64,000 nucleotides of DNA from Bog-756 sp963835465 (lineage in GTDB: Bacteria > Actinomycetota > Acidimicrobiia > Acidimicrobiales > RAAP-2). A program made the position numbers and the translations under genes. Below are positions 49,690-59,075 of this stretch, in pieces. The notes beneath the pieces were generated by a model that saw only the letters and a program-made list of their open reading frames with translations, had not been told where the DNA came from and made no database searches. Where the stretch lies: positions 124,001 through 188,000 of the forward strand of contig CAWIFR010000001.1 of NCBI GenBank assembly GCA_963835465.1, read 5' to 3'. Position 1 is the first letter of the stretch; each line of letters begins with the position of its first letter.

Positions 49690-50693
49690 TGACTGGTCAG
49701 CACGATCCGGAATCGGGCCCGGCCGGTCAGCATCCGCTCCCAGGCGCCCGGCGCCTCGGCCAGCGGGAGGGTCTCCACCATCGGCCGGACGCCCGTGAGC
49801 ACGGCGAAACGGAGGGTGTCCTCGGAATCCTTGGCGGTGCCCGAGGGGTGACCGGCCACCGAACGGGACTGGCCGACCAGCACGGGGGGCGGCACGTGGA
49901 TCGGCTCCATGTCCACGCCGAGCACCACCAGTCGGCCCTTGGGACCGAGGCCCCCGATCGAGGCGGCCATGGCCGCGGCGTTGGTCACCGTGGACAGGAT
50001 CACGCGGGCGCCCCCGAGGGACTGCAGCGCGGCGGCCACGTCGTTGGCGTTGCTGTCGATGTAGTGATGGGCACCCAGCGCCTTGGCCGTGGCCGCCTTG
50101 TCGTCGCCCCGCGCGATGGCCACGGTCTCGAAGCCCATACGGTTGGCGAACTGCACGCCCAGGTGACCGAGACCACCGACACCCAGCACCGCCACCAGGT
50201 CGCCGGCCCGGGCCGGGCTGCGGCGCAGGCCGTTGAAGGTGGTCACTCCGGCGCACATCAGCGGCGCAGCCTCCACCGCAGTGAGTTCGTCGGGGATGGC
50301 GGCCAGAGCCTCCTCGGGCACGACGACCGACTCCGCGTAGCCGCCGTCATAGGCCAGCCCCGGGACCCGCAGGTTGGCGCAGTTGATGAAATCGCCCGAT
50401 CGGCACGACGGGCAGGAACGGTCGATCCCACCGAACCACCCCACCCCGACCCGGTCACCGGGGGCCCACGCCGAGACCCCGTCTCCCACCGTGTCGACCA
50501 CGCCGGCGATCTCGTGGCCGGGGACGATCGGGTACGAGGCAGCCAGTTGGGCGGAGAGGACATCGCTGTGGCAGACACCACATGCCTCCACCCGCACCAG
50601 CACCTCGCCACGGCCGGGGGTCCGGAGCTCCGCGTCGGCCGGCTCGAGGTCCGAGCCACGGGCCGGAAGGTGCTGGACGCGCCGGGTACTCAT
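49686..50693 (-). CDS. Zinc-dependent alcohol dehydrogenase
   Basis: The 335-aa product is a medium-chain dehydrogenase: CGVCHSD (catalytic zinc), GHEIAGVVDTVGDGV, structural zinc cysteines in SCPSCRSGDFINC (three of the usual four; the first position is Asp), GVTTFNGLRR and the NAD motif VLGVGGLGHLGVQF. Start ATG 50693 was chosen because it gives MSTRRVQ directly before the domain; the frame continues upstream into antisense of the next gene's promoter. It is the first gene of a three-gene string with 4-nt overlaps. Confidence 0.9.
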   Translation of the reverse strand: MSTRRVQHLPARGSDLEPADAELRTPGRGEVLVRVEACGVCHSDVLSAQLAASYPIVPGHEIAGVVDTVGDGVSAWAPGDRVGVGWFGGIDRSCPSCRSGDFINCANLRVPGLAYDGGYAESVVVPEEALAAIPDELTAVEAAPLMCAGVTTFNGLRRSPARAGDLVAVLGVGGLGHLGVQFANRMGFETVAIARGDDKAATAKALGAHHYIDSNANDVAAALQSLGGARVILSTVTNAAAMAASIGGLGPKGRLVVLGVDMEPIHVPPPVLVGQSRSVAGHPSGTAKDSEDTLRFAVLTGVRPMVETLPLAEAPGAWERMLTGRARFRIVLTSQ

Positions 50694-50799
50694 GGTCCCC
50701 GTTCTACCGGGGAAGCCGATGCGGTGGTACGCGTCACCACCACCCGCCAACGCCGCCCCGAAGGTGCCGATCGAGGATCCCACGGATTAGGTTGACGCC

Positions 50800-51048
50800 A
50801 TGTCCGACTACGTGATTCCTGATCCGGAACCCAAAGAGATCGACGAGACGCTCTCGATCGAGTTGGGCCACCTGGCCTCCAACGCGGTACTGAAGGGCAA
50901 GCCGTCCGGCAACGAGAAGTGCGAGAACTGCCTCTACTACCTCGAGCCCTACAAGGATCTCGCCTATTGCTGGCACCCCAAGCTCCGCATCCTGGTGGGG
51001 GCGGACTGGTGGTGTCAGTGGTGGGATGCCATCCCCGAGGACAAGTGA
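50800..51048 (+). CDS. HiPIP-like cysteine-rich small protein
   Basis: The 82-aa product has four cysteines at residues 41, 44, 57 and 72 with tryptophans around the last (ADWWCQWW). The spacing C-x2-C-x12-C-x14-C and the pattern CxNC...C...(W)WC.W resemble high-potential iron-sulfur proteins (C-x2-C-x14-C-x13-C), shifted by one or two residues. There is no signal peptide, unlike periplasmic HiPIPs, so it would be cytosolic. A zinc protein is the alternative. It is divergent from the alcohol dehydrogenase gene across about 106 nt. Confidence 0.75.
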   Translation: MSDYVIPDPEPKEIDETLSIELGHLASNAVLKGKPSGNEKCENCLYYLEPYKDLAYCWHPKLRILVGADWWCQWWDAIPEDK

Positions 51049-51112
51049 AGAAGGAGCACCGAGCGCGGGTGAGGTCGGCCTGCGGGCGGACCGGATCGTT
51101 CCGGCCACCAAC

Positions 51113-52643
51113 CTAGGGATCGATCGGGAAGCCGGTCGAGGAGACCACCCCGGGGGCCCCGGCCGGTCCGCTGTCCTCCTCCACGACGACGGGTTGGGTC
51201 GACGACACCGTGAGCGTGGAGAGTCCGCCGACCTGCTTGGCACCGAGGACTGCCAGCTCATGGGCGGCCACGGTGAACATCGCCACAGGATGGCTCGCCC
51301 CGAGCTGCGTCACCGCCACGCGGGCCGAGGTGGGCCCGGGATTGGCCACGGCCAGGCTGGCCACGCTGGCGTTGGCCGTGCCCGGCGAGCTGGGGATGCC
51401 CGGGGCGGGAACGAGCCAGTGGGCGGCCAGCGTGGTGGTGGCCGATGACGAACCCCACACCGGAGGGGACGACCCCGACGGCGCCTGGACCGACCGCCCC
51501 ACCACGATGGGCGCCGTGGAGTTGATGGTCAGGGCGTACGGCGTCTGCTGGGGGAGCCCGGGGGTCCCTGACGCGGTGAAGGCCACGATGGAGACCGGCG
51601 GCACCACCACCCGGTGGGGAATGACCGAGCCGGACGACAAGCCCAGGGTGATGGTGGCGGTGGCCGGCGACTGACCGGGATTGGCCAGGTACAGGTTGAC
51701 GTTGGACTGGGCCAGGGCCGTGGTCTGGGCCAGCCGCCAGACGGTCGACAGCTGGGGGGAGCCCAGCCTGACCGAGACTCCGCCGGTGGCTCCCGACGAC
51801 CACTGCTGGAACTCCGAGCTGACCAGGGCCCCGGCCTGGGCCTGCACCAGGGTGGCGATGGCGGTGTCGTTCTGGACGAAGTCGCCGACGTTCTCCTCCA
51901 CCAACTGCCCGGGGGGCACCACCAGTCCCTGGTACTGCTGAGGGGTCTCATAGCCGGTGTTGGTGATGAAGGACACGTTGACCACGGCCTCGGTGGCCGT
52001 CGGGTTGTAGAGGGAGAGGGTCAAGGCGTTGCCGGCCGTGGTGGTACCGCCGGCGAACGACCACTGCGAGGCCACCTGGGAGGCGCATGGTGCCGTGCTC
52101 CAGCCGTTGGGTCCGGTCACGGCCTGGCTGGCCACCACCCCGCCTCCCGAGAAGACGAACGTGGAGGCATTGCTGCCCGCCGGGAGCCCCTGGCCCGGGT
52201 TGACGGCCACGGTGCGAAGCGGTGGCACGGTGACCCCACGGCGCACCGTCGGGACCCCACCGCCCGCCGGCGGGCCGACCGCGGTCATCACCCCGGTCAC
52301 CGCCCTGGGCGTGCCGTTGGTGAGATAGACCGTGGTGGTGGCCGCGGTGCCGGTGCCGGCCGAGCAGAAGGCGGAAGAGGAGTAGGAGCCCATCGGCGAG
52401 ATGGGGACCGCCGTCGGCCGTGGACGGGGCGGGCGACGGGGACGGTTGGCCGGCGATGGCGGCGATGACCGCCACGACCACCAGGGTGGCCAGCACGGCG
52501 GCGATGACCGCGCCTCTCCCCCGCTCAGGTTCGACCGGGGCACGGCGGACACCGCGGGCACGCCACGGGGCCGGGGCATCAGGCACGCTGAACTCGGGCT
52601 CTGTCCAGTCCGGCTCGATCAGGGAGTCGTCCGAGTCGCTCAC
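51113..52643 (-). CDS. DUF5719 family protein, membrane-anchored (frame broken near 52410)
   Basis: Frame one, from GTG 52643, has an acidic N-terminus and a membrane helix (GAVIAAVLATLVVVAVIAAI), then stops matching. Another frame continues with AVPISPMGSYSSSAFCSAGT, a series of beta-sandwich-like repeats, and SVASLAVANPGPTSARVAVT to 51113. One extra base near 52410 joins them. The protein would be a membrane-anchored, mostly extracellular beta-rich protein of about 510 aa. DUF5719 genes usually accompany large GT2 glycosyltransferases, as here, where GTGA couples it to the upstream GT2 gene. Its exact function is unknown. Confidence 0.83.
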
Positions 52644-55600
52644 GGGACCGCCTCCTCCACCACCGGCGTCCCGGCGTCGCTCCCGGCCCCGGGGAAGTCC
52701 GGCTCGTCACCCGGCGGCCCCGCATCGGGGTGACCGGAGCCCCGGAGCCGCGGCCGGGGCAGCCGGAGGCGCCGCCAGGGCCTTCCTGCCCCGTCACCGA
52801 CCAGGAGGGCGAGAGCCACAAGCCACGTCACCAGCGAGAGCACGAAGGAGAGCGGGGCCACGAGACCGCCGTCGAAGCGCAGCGTGCCGACGCCGGTCCC
52901 GTCGACCCGGTACCGGGCGGCCCAGCCGAACGAGGACGTGCGGGGCGCCCGGACTCCCGCCGGGCCCGTCAGGTTCCATCGGCCCGCTGGCGCCACGGAG
53001 GCCAGCACGGTGCCCTTGGTCAAGGGCCCGCTGAACGAGCGTGAGGCGATCCCCCCGGGTAGGACGGGAACCGCTCCGGTCACGAAGCCCGAGCCCGGGC
53101 TCCCCGCCAGGGGGTCGGGCGGCGACCCGTTGGGCACCGTCGTTCCCGCCGGGACCTCCGCCCGTTGGGGGAGCCAGTCGCTGTTCTGGTAGACGGTGAT
53201 ACCCGTGCCGGAGAGTACGGGACTCAGGTCCAGCTGCCGAGCGAGGGCGGGAGCCACATCGGCCGGCACCGGGTACACGGTGGGGTTCTGCTCCCCATTG
53301 ATCTCGGGGGCCAACGAGGTGAGCAGGGCCACGTAGCGGACGCCCGCCGGGGCCAGGAGCCGCCCGAGTTGGTCGGTGCCGCCGGCACGGGCCACGTCGA
53401 CCGCCGAAGCCAGGCCGGAGGCGGGGCCGGGGCCGGCCGAGTTCCACAGCCAGCGGGCGTCGGGCCCACCGTCCTCCGAGGTGGCGTAGGCCAGCCCGCC
53501 GCCGGCCGCCCACGACCCTTGGTAGAGGGCATTGGTGTCGCCCAGCCAGAGGACCCGGAATGAACCGTCTGCCGCCTTGGCCTGCATCCAGGCCACCGAC
53601 TGGCTGAAGTCGTTCAGGGGGAGGTCCCAGCGTCCAGGGAGCGCCGAGATGGCGGTGGGCAGCGCGCCGAGGACCACGACGATCGAGGCCGCCACCGTCA
53701 CCAGCTGACGCCATCCGAACTCCTCGGCCCGGAGGTCCTCTTCGAAGGCCGCCACCCCGAGCCCGATGGCGGCGACGATGGCCACGGCGGCCGGGGCCAA
53801 CAGGACCAACGGGTCGATGGCCAGGCTGCCGGTCCACCCCCGCCCGATGGTCCACGCCGAGACCCAGCAGACCAGGGCGATGGTCCAGAACCTCCCGGCC
53901 CAGCGGAATCGGGGACCCCGGGCCAGCACGAGCGGTGCCAGGGCGGCGGCGGCGAAGCCGTAGGCCAGTGGGGAGCCCCCGATCGGCCCGGCGGCGAACC
54001 GGAGGAGCGAGGACCAGGACGCCGCCGAGGACGGCGGGGATGGGCACGCCGAAGACGGCGACGGCCCCGCGTCCGGCCCACAGCACCCCGATGACCCAGG
54101 GCAGACAGATCATCGCGGCCACCCCCGTGGCGGACAGGGCGAGCCACAGCGCTCGACGGGTCACCGCCAGGTCGCGATAGAGGACCGAGGACAGCACCAA
54201 GGCCACGGCGAGGAGGAGGACCACGACGGCGGCTGCCGGAACAAACGAGATCATCACCGCTTCCAGCAGGCCCAGCGCGATGGCGCTCCGTGTCCGGGGG
54301 TGGCGCAGGGCCCATGACGCCACCCGACGCCGGCGCGTCGGTCCGGTCCGGGGAGGCCGGACCGGCACGGCCGTCAGGCTCCGCATCGGCGGCGGGCTCC
54401 GTCGAACCGGGTTCGGTGGTCGACCCCACGAACGGTGCGGCCCCGGTGGCCCGGAACAGACGGCCCATCACCCATGGGGCCCCGGCGTAGACCACCAGGG
54501 CGCCCCAGCGCCCCAGGGCCAAGGCGTTGTAGGGCACGGCCACGGCCAGATAGGCCAGACCGGCGACCAGGGCAGCGCGCTGCGAGCCGAACGGACGGAG
54601 CAGGCGCACCGTTCCCCAGGCCCCGAGCGGGATGCACGCGAAGATCAGCACCTTCTGGGCCAGGCCCATCGCGCCAAGCAGCACCGTACCGAGCAGGCCG
54701 GTCAGCAAGAGCCCCGGGGCGGCCGGCGCCGTAGTCCCCACACCGGACGGATGCCAGCCGGCGGCGAACTGGGCGAGGGTGGCACCCCAGCTCGGGAAGG
54801 GGACGAACTGGCCGACGGCAGGGAGCCTCCCGGTGAGCACCCCTCGTGTGCCGATGGCCACCGCCGCGGCCGGCGACCACCCACACCGTGAGCCGCACAC
54901 GCCCACTGAGACGGCCGCGGGCCGAAGCGACCACCTCTTGACCCGGTTCGCCGGCCGCCGGACCGTGTCGGTGCGCGGGGCCCGGTCCCCCGCCCAGACG
55001 ACGCCGGCGGCCTCGGCAGCGGCAAGCTCGTCGGCATGGGCGCCATGGAACCCGTGTTGGAAGACCCGGCGGAAGTAGGACGAGAGTCGAGCGCTCCCCC
55101 CGACCTGTAGCAGCCGGATCTCCTTGTCACTCAACCTCCGGTGCGCCTTCAGCTCCTTGCGCTGCAGTCGGGTGACCGACAGGTGCCCCAGGTTCCACCG
55201 CCATGCCCGAACCACGGCCCGGGTCCGGGCCCGGTTGCCGGCCAGCGAAGCCACGATGACCTCGGCGACGGCCAGCACCACCACCTGGGGAACTACCCGA
55301 AGAAGGTGGAATCGTCCATAGCACTTGAACACCGCCAGCAGCTCGTGGCGCCGCTGCAGCTCCTGGAGGGTCACCGGAGCGGTGGAGCCGGAGCTGTCGT
55401 CACCCCCGACGAGGGCGCGATCGATCGGGCGCGGCCCCTCCGGCCAGCTCCTCCAGGTGGCGTACCCGGGCATCGGGGGCCACGATGATTCGAGCCCCCA
55501 CCACCTGGGCCCGCCAGGACAGGTCGAGGTCCTCCCCCATGGCCACGATGGCCGGGTCGAACCCGCCCAACTCCTCGAACAGGTCGGCACGGACGAGGCT

Positions 55601-56110
55601 GGAGCCGCCGGGCGCGACGAAGACGTCCCGCACGGCGTCGTGCTGGCCGTGGTCGATCTCATGGGGCTGGACCCGGTCCACCACCGAGCCGCCCTTGTCG
55701 GCCGTCATGCCCACGTGGACCAACCGGTCGGGGTCGTCCCAGCTGACCACTTCGGGAGTGACGATCCCGGCATTGGAGCGGAAGGCCTCTTCCACCATCA
55801 GGTGGACGGCGTCGGGGAAGAGGGCCACGTCATCGTGGCAGAGCAGGAAGTAGTCGGCCCCGTCCACCATGGTCAGCACCTCGTTGACCGTGGCCCCGAA
55901 CCCCCGGTTCTCCTCGAGCCGGCGCACGAAGGCGGTGGGGAGCACCGCCGCCACCCGGGCGGTGAGGTCCTCGTGGCTCCCGGCGTCGAGGATCAGCACG
56001 GACAGCTCCGCATAGTCCTGGGAAGCGAGGGAGGCCAGCGTCTCCTCGAACCACGGACCCGGATCGTGGGCGACGACGACGGCGACCACCGGCGGGGCCA
56101 GTGTGTCCAT
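52640..56110 (-). CDS. Large GT2 glycosyltransferase with polytopic membrane domain (frame broken at three places)
   Basis: Frame one, from 56110, is a GT2 domain: VVAVVVAHDPGPWFEETLAS, NRGFGATVNEV, LLCHDDVALF (DxD-like) and GEDLDLSWRA. The reading frame then moves at about 55441 (ELAEGPRPIDRALVGGDDSS after removing one G), between about 54310 and 54420, and near 54033 (PIPA-SSAASWSSLLRF after removing one G), ending at 52640. All three shifts are consistent with one extra base. The rebuilt protein of about 1,155 aa has roughly a dozen membrane helices and a C-terminal extracellular part, like large actinobacterial GT2 proteins. It should add sugars to an envelope polymer. Confidence 0.85.
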
Positions 56111-56194
56111 CAGGGGTCAGAGGCTATCGGGCCGAAACGGCCCCAGCGGTGAACTTCCTGGTCACCAGCCATGGACGAGAGCCGGGTCGGGTGC

Positions 56195-56229
56195 TTGCAA
56201 ATGTTTATCACTATGGATACACTTGTATC
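56195..56229 (+). promoter_or_regulatory. AT-rich promoter with palindrome overlapping the -10
   Basis: TTGCAA (56195-56200) and TACACT (56218-56223) are 17 nt apart, a good -35/-10 pair, in an unusually AT-rich stretch of this GC-rich window. GATACA (56216-56221) and TGTATC (56224-56229) form a perfect inverted repeat around the -10, so a dimeric repressor could cover it. The start codon of the phasin-like gene lies about 80 nt downstream. Confidence 0.6.
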
Positions 56230-56309
56230 TATCAGAGCCGGTGGCCTACCGGGTGCATCGAACACCCAGGCGACGTACCACAGGCCGCACAGCCAAAGGA
56301 GAGTCCACT

Positions 56310-56741
56310 ATGCCCACCATCAAGAAGCCCGACATCAAGATCCCCGAGATCAACACCGACGTCGCCAAGGCGGCCAAGGACATCGCCGCCGTGGCCAAGG
56401 ACGCCACCTACGTGGTTATCGGCGCCGGGGTCCTCGGCTTCCAGCAGGCCCAGGTCCAGCGACAGGAGCTCATGAAGCGCCTGGCCGATCCCAAGTCAGG
56501 CATCGAAGACCGCGTCACCGCCGCCCGGTCCGATCTGAGCGGCGCCCTCCACTCCGTCGACGTCACCGTGGAGGGTCTGATGGAGCGGTTCGAGGACATC
56601 ATCCAGCGCCTCGAGGCTGCGGTGGCCCCCCTGGAGGACCGGCTGCCCACCCAGGCGCGTGACCTGGCCAAGCAGGCCCACGTCCAGGCCAAGGAGGCCC
56701 GGTCGCAGATCCGCTCGCGGATCCCGACAGCCGCTGCCTGA
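56310..56741 (+). CDS. Phasin-like helical protein, hypothetical
   Basis: The 143-aa product starts at ATG 56310, with AAAGGAGA 7 nt upstream. It is helical and amphipathic throughout: a Lys/Ile/Pro leader (PTIKKPDIKIPEINTD), a small hydrophobic stretch (TYVVIGAGVLGFQQAQVQ), then heptad-like helices (VEGLMERFEDIIQRLEAAVA and DLAKQAHVQAKEARSQIR). This resembles phasins or mycobacterial heparin-binding-type proteins that coat inclusions or membranes. No family is certain. Its own AT-rich promoter and a strong terminator make it a single-gene transcript. Confidence 0.72.
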   Translation: MPTIKKPDIKIPEINTDVAKAAKDIAAVAKDATYVVIGAGVLGFQQAQVQRQELMKRLADPKSGIEDRVTAARSDLSGALHSVDVTVEGLMERFEDIIQRLEAAVAPLEDRLPTQARDLAKQAHVQAKEARSQIRSRIPTAAA

Positions 56742-56840
56742 GCCGCTGCCACGCCGACGGCGGCCATCCCCCGGTCCGTCGACGGCACGGTCGGCGCCCC
56801 TCCCCCGTGCGCCGACCACGAGAGCCGATCCATCTCGGCT

Positions 56841-56873
56841 CAGAAGAACGGCCCGCCCCGTGCGGGCCGTTCT
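56841..56873 (+). terminator. Rho-independent-type terminator, 13-bp stem
   Basis: GAAGAACGGCCCG (56841-56853) pairs perfectly with CGGGCCGTTCTTC (56861-56873) across a 7-nt loop. The A-rich and T-rich stem ends suit termination from both sides. It lies between the phasin-like gene and the convergent reductase gene. A long T tail is absent, as is usual in high-GC Actinobacteria. Confidence 0.8.
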
Positions 56874-56895
56874 TCGCGTGGCGGCCTGATCGCGG

Positions 56896-57795
56896 TCAGG
56901 CCGACTGCGCCCGCCAGTAGGCCAGCACGTCGGCCAGTGTCTGGTCGAGGGGGACCTCCGGCTTCCATCCGGTGGCATCGATCAGTCGGCCGGGGTCGCC
57001 CCGCAGCACCGGAACCTCGACCGGCCGGACCAGCGCCGGATCAACGTCGAATGCGAGCGACGTGCCGGCGAGCGCCAACAGTCCATCGGCAATCTCGCGA
57101 ATGGACACATCGTGCCCGGAGCACACGTTGTAGACCTCGCCGGGTGTGCCACCTTCGATCAGCAGCCGGTAGGCCCGCACGACGTCCCGCACGTCGGTGA
57201 AGTCACGCCGGGCCGACAGGTTGCCCACCGGGATGGTGGCTGCGCCGCTGCGGTCGGCGTCGACGATCCGCTTGGCCAGGGCCGGCACAGCGAAGTTGGG
57301 GATCTGGCCCGGGCCGATGTGATTGAAGGGTCGGACCGTGATGACGTGCTGGCCGTGGCCCAGGTACGCCTGGGCCACCACGGCCTCGGCGGCGAGCTTG
57401 CTGGCCGCGTAGGGAGTCAGGGGGGCGGTGGGCGAGTCCTCGCGGAGCGGGAGGCGGCTCGGGTCGGTGACGGCCCCGTAGACCTCGGCAGAGCTGGTGA
57501 CCAGCACCCGCGGATCCGTGCCGCACTGGCGGGCCGCGGCCAGCACCGCGGCGGTGCCGATGATGTTGACCTCCAGCACTTGGAGCGGCTCCTCCCAGGA
57601 CTGCCCGACATGGGTCAATGCAGCCAGGTGGTAGACCGCGTCCGGAGCTGCGGCCGACATGGCCTCGAGCAGGGCGACGGGATCGGTGATCTCGACCTCG
57701 CGGTCGATGGCGACAACCTCGTCGCCAAGGTCTCGGAGGTGGTCGGCGAGCCAGTGGCCGACAAAGCCGCGACCGCCGGTGATGAGGGAGCGCAC
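56896..57795 (-). CDS. NAD-dependent epimerase/dehydratase, GDP-4-keto-6-deoxymannose reductase-like
   Basis: The 299-aa product is an extended short-chain dehydrogenase: ITGGRGFVGHWLADHL (nucleotide loop), YHLAALTHVGQSWEEPLQ, SSAEVYG and YAASK (catalytic Ser/Tyr/Lys) and RPFNHIGPGQ, the last typical of Rmd. Rmd makes GDP-rhamnose-type sugars from GDP-mannose-derived 4-keto sugar. A nearby phosphomannomutase gene could supply GDP-mannose precursors. It lies next to three GT4 genes on the same strand, which supports an envelope-glycan role. The exact sugar is an inference. Confidence 0.87.
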   Translation of the reverse strand: MRSLITGGRGFVGHWLADHLRDLGDEVVAIDREVEITDPVALLEAMSAAAPDAVYHLAALTHVGQSWEEPLQVLEVNIIGTAAVLAAARQCGTDPRVLVTSSAEVYGAVTDPSRLPLREDSPTAPLTPYAASKLAAEAVVAQAYLGHGQHVITVRPFNHIGPGQIPNFAVPALAKRIVDADRSGAATIPVGNLSARRDFTDVRDVVRAYRLLIEGGTPGEVYNVCSGHDVSIREIADGLLALAGTSLAFDVDPALVRPVEVPVLRGDPGRLIDATGWKPEVPLDQTLADVLAYWRAQSA

Positions 57796-57914
57796 GACGG
57801 GTCACCATACCGTCTCGTCGGCCAGACCAGCGCCCCCGCCCGAAATTCGGACTGCGGTGGGTGGCATCCCGGCACGGTGCGGCGCCCGGTGGGCCGCGCC
57901 TTTTGGGGACGAGG

Positions 57915-59075
57915 TCAGCGGCCGGCAGCGTGCCGGTAGGCCTCCAGATGCCGCCCGGCGCTCCCCTCCCAGGTGTGGGTGGCCACGACGTCGAGGCCCC
58001 GGCGCCGCCGCTCGTCCCGGGACGGGCCGTCGCCCGGGGCCCCGGCCAGCTCGGCGTCGATGGCCTCGGCCAGGGCGCGGCCGTCGCCCGGGGGAACCAG
58101 GACGGCGGCGGCGCCGGCCACCTCCTCCATGGCGGTCCCGGTGGTGGTCACCAGGGGGACACCGCAGGCCAGGGCCTCCAGGGCCGGGAGCCCGAACCCT
58201 TCGTACAGGGCCGGGTAGACAGCGGCGGCGGCCGAGCGCAGGAGCGCCGGCACCGTGGCGTCGGGCACGTACCCGGTGCGCACGACACGGGAGGCCAGCC
58301 CGAACCGTTCGATGGCCTGCTCCACCGCGGCCACTCCCCACCCGTCCCCACCGGCCAACACCAGCAGAGTGTCGGGATGACGGTCGGCCACCTGGGCGAA
58401 GGCGGCGACCAGCGTCGGCACGTCCTTGCGGGGCTCCAGGGTCCCCACGAAGAGCAGGTAGGGCCGGGCGGGAACCAGGCGGGGGTCCAGCGCGGCCACC
58501 GCGGCCCGGTCCGACCCGGGGTGGGGTTCGCCTGGTCGGAACAGCCCGGTGTCGACACCGTGGGGGGCCACGAACACCTCGGCCTCCACGCGGCACCAGC
58601 GGACCAGCTCATCAGCCGTCACCCGGCTCGGGCAGACCACGGCGGCGGCCCGGTGGGCCGCCCTCTCGATGGCCCGCCGGAACAGCAGGACCTTTGACCG
58701 CTGGTGCCACTGGGGGGCCTCGAAGAAGCTCAGGTCGTGGACGGTCACCACCGTCGGCACCGTCGTCCGCTCGGGCATGGTGTAGTGCGGTCCGTGGTGG
58801 ACGGCCACCCCGGACCGGGCCAGCAGCCCGGGCAGCCGGAATTGCTCCCAGGCCAATCGGAGGGGGCGGGGTGCCGGGGCGTCGGGAACGAAGTGGGCGC
58901 CGGGGGCCACGGACGGCCAGCGCAGCCGGTCGTCCCGCCGGCCGTACAGGGTGAGGTCGACGTCGGTCCGGGCCGCCAGGGCACCGGCCAGGTGCAGCGT
59001 GTACTGGCCCGCGCCGACGGCCCTCGGAGGCACGGCCGAGACATCGAGGGAAAGTCGCAGCGGGACCTCAGGCAC
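57915..59075 (-). CDS. GT4-family glycosyltransferase
   Basis: The 386-aa product has a GT-B fold: RLSLDVSAVPPRAVGAGQYT at the N-terminus, HHGPHYTMPE, FVGTLEPRKDVPTLVAAF (nucleotide-sugar contact) and YEGFGLPALEALACG (E-x7-E). GTG 59075 overlaps the end of the upstream gene by 8 nt; the longer open frame before it is antisense-like and was not used. It is the third and most distal of three consecutive GT4 genes on the minus strand. Confidence 0.92.
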   Translation of the reverse strand: MPEVPLRLSLDVSAVPPRAVGAGQYTLHLAGALAARTDVDLTLYGRRDDRLRWPSVAPGAHFVPDAPAPRPLRLAWEQFRLPGLLARSGVAVHHGPHYTMPERTTVPTVVTVHDLSFFEAPQWHQRSKVLLFRRAIERAAHRAAAVVCPSRVTADELVRWCRVEAEVFVAPHGVDTGLFRPGEPHPGSDRAAVAALDPRLVPARPYLLFVGTLEPRKDVPTLVAAFAQVADRHPDTLLVLAGGDGWGVAAVEQAIERFGLASRVVRTGYVPDATVPALLRSAAAAVYPALYEGFGLPALEALACGVPLVTTTGTAMEEVAGAAAVLVPPGDGRALAEAIDAELAGAPGDGPSRDERRRRGLDVVATHTWEGSAGRHLEAYRHAAGR

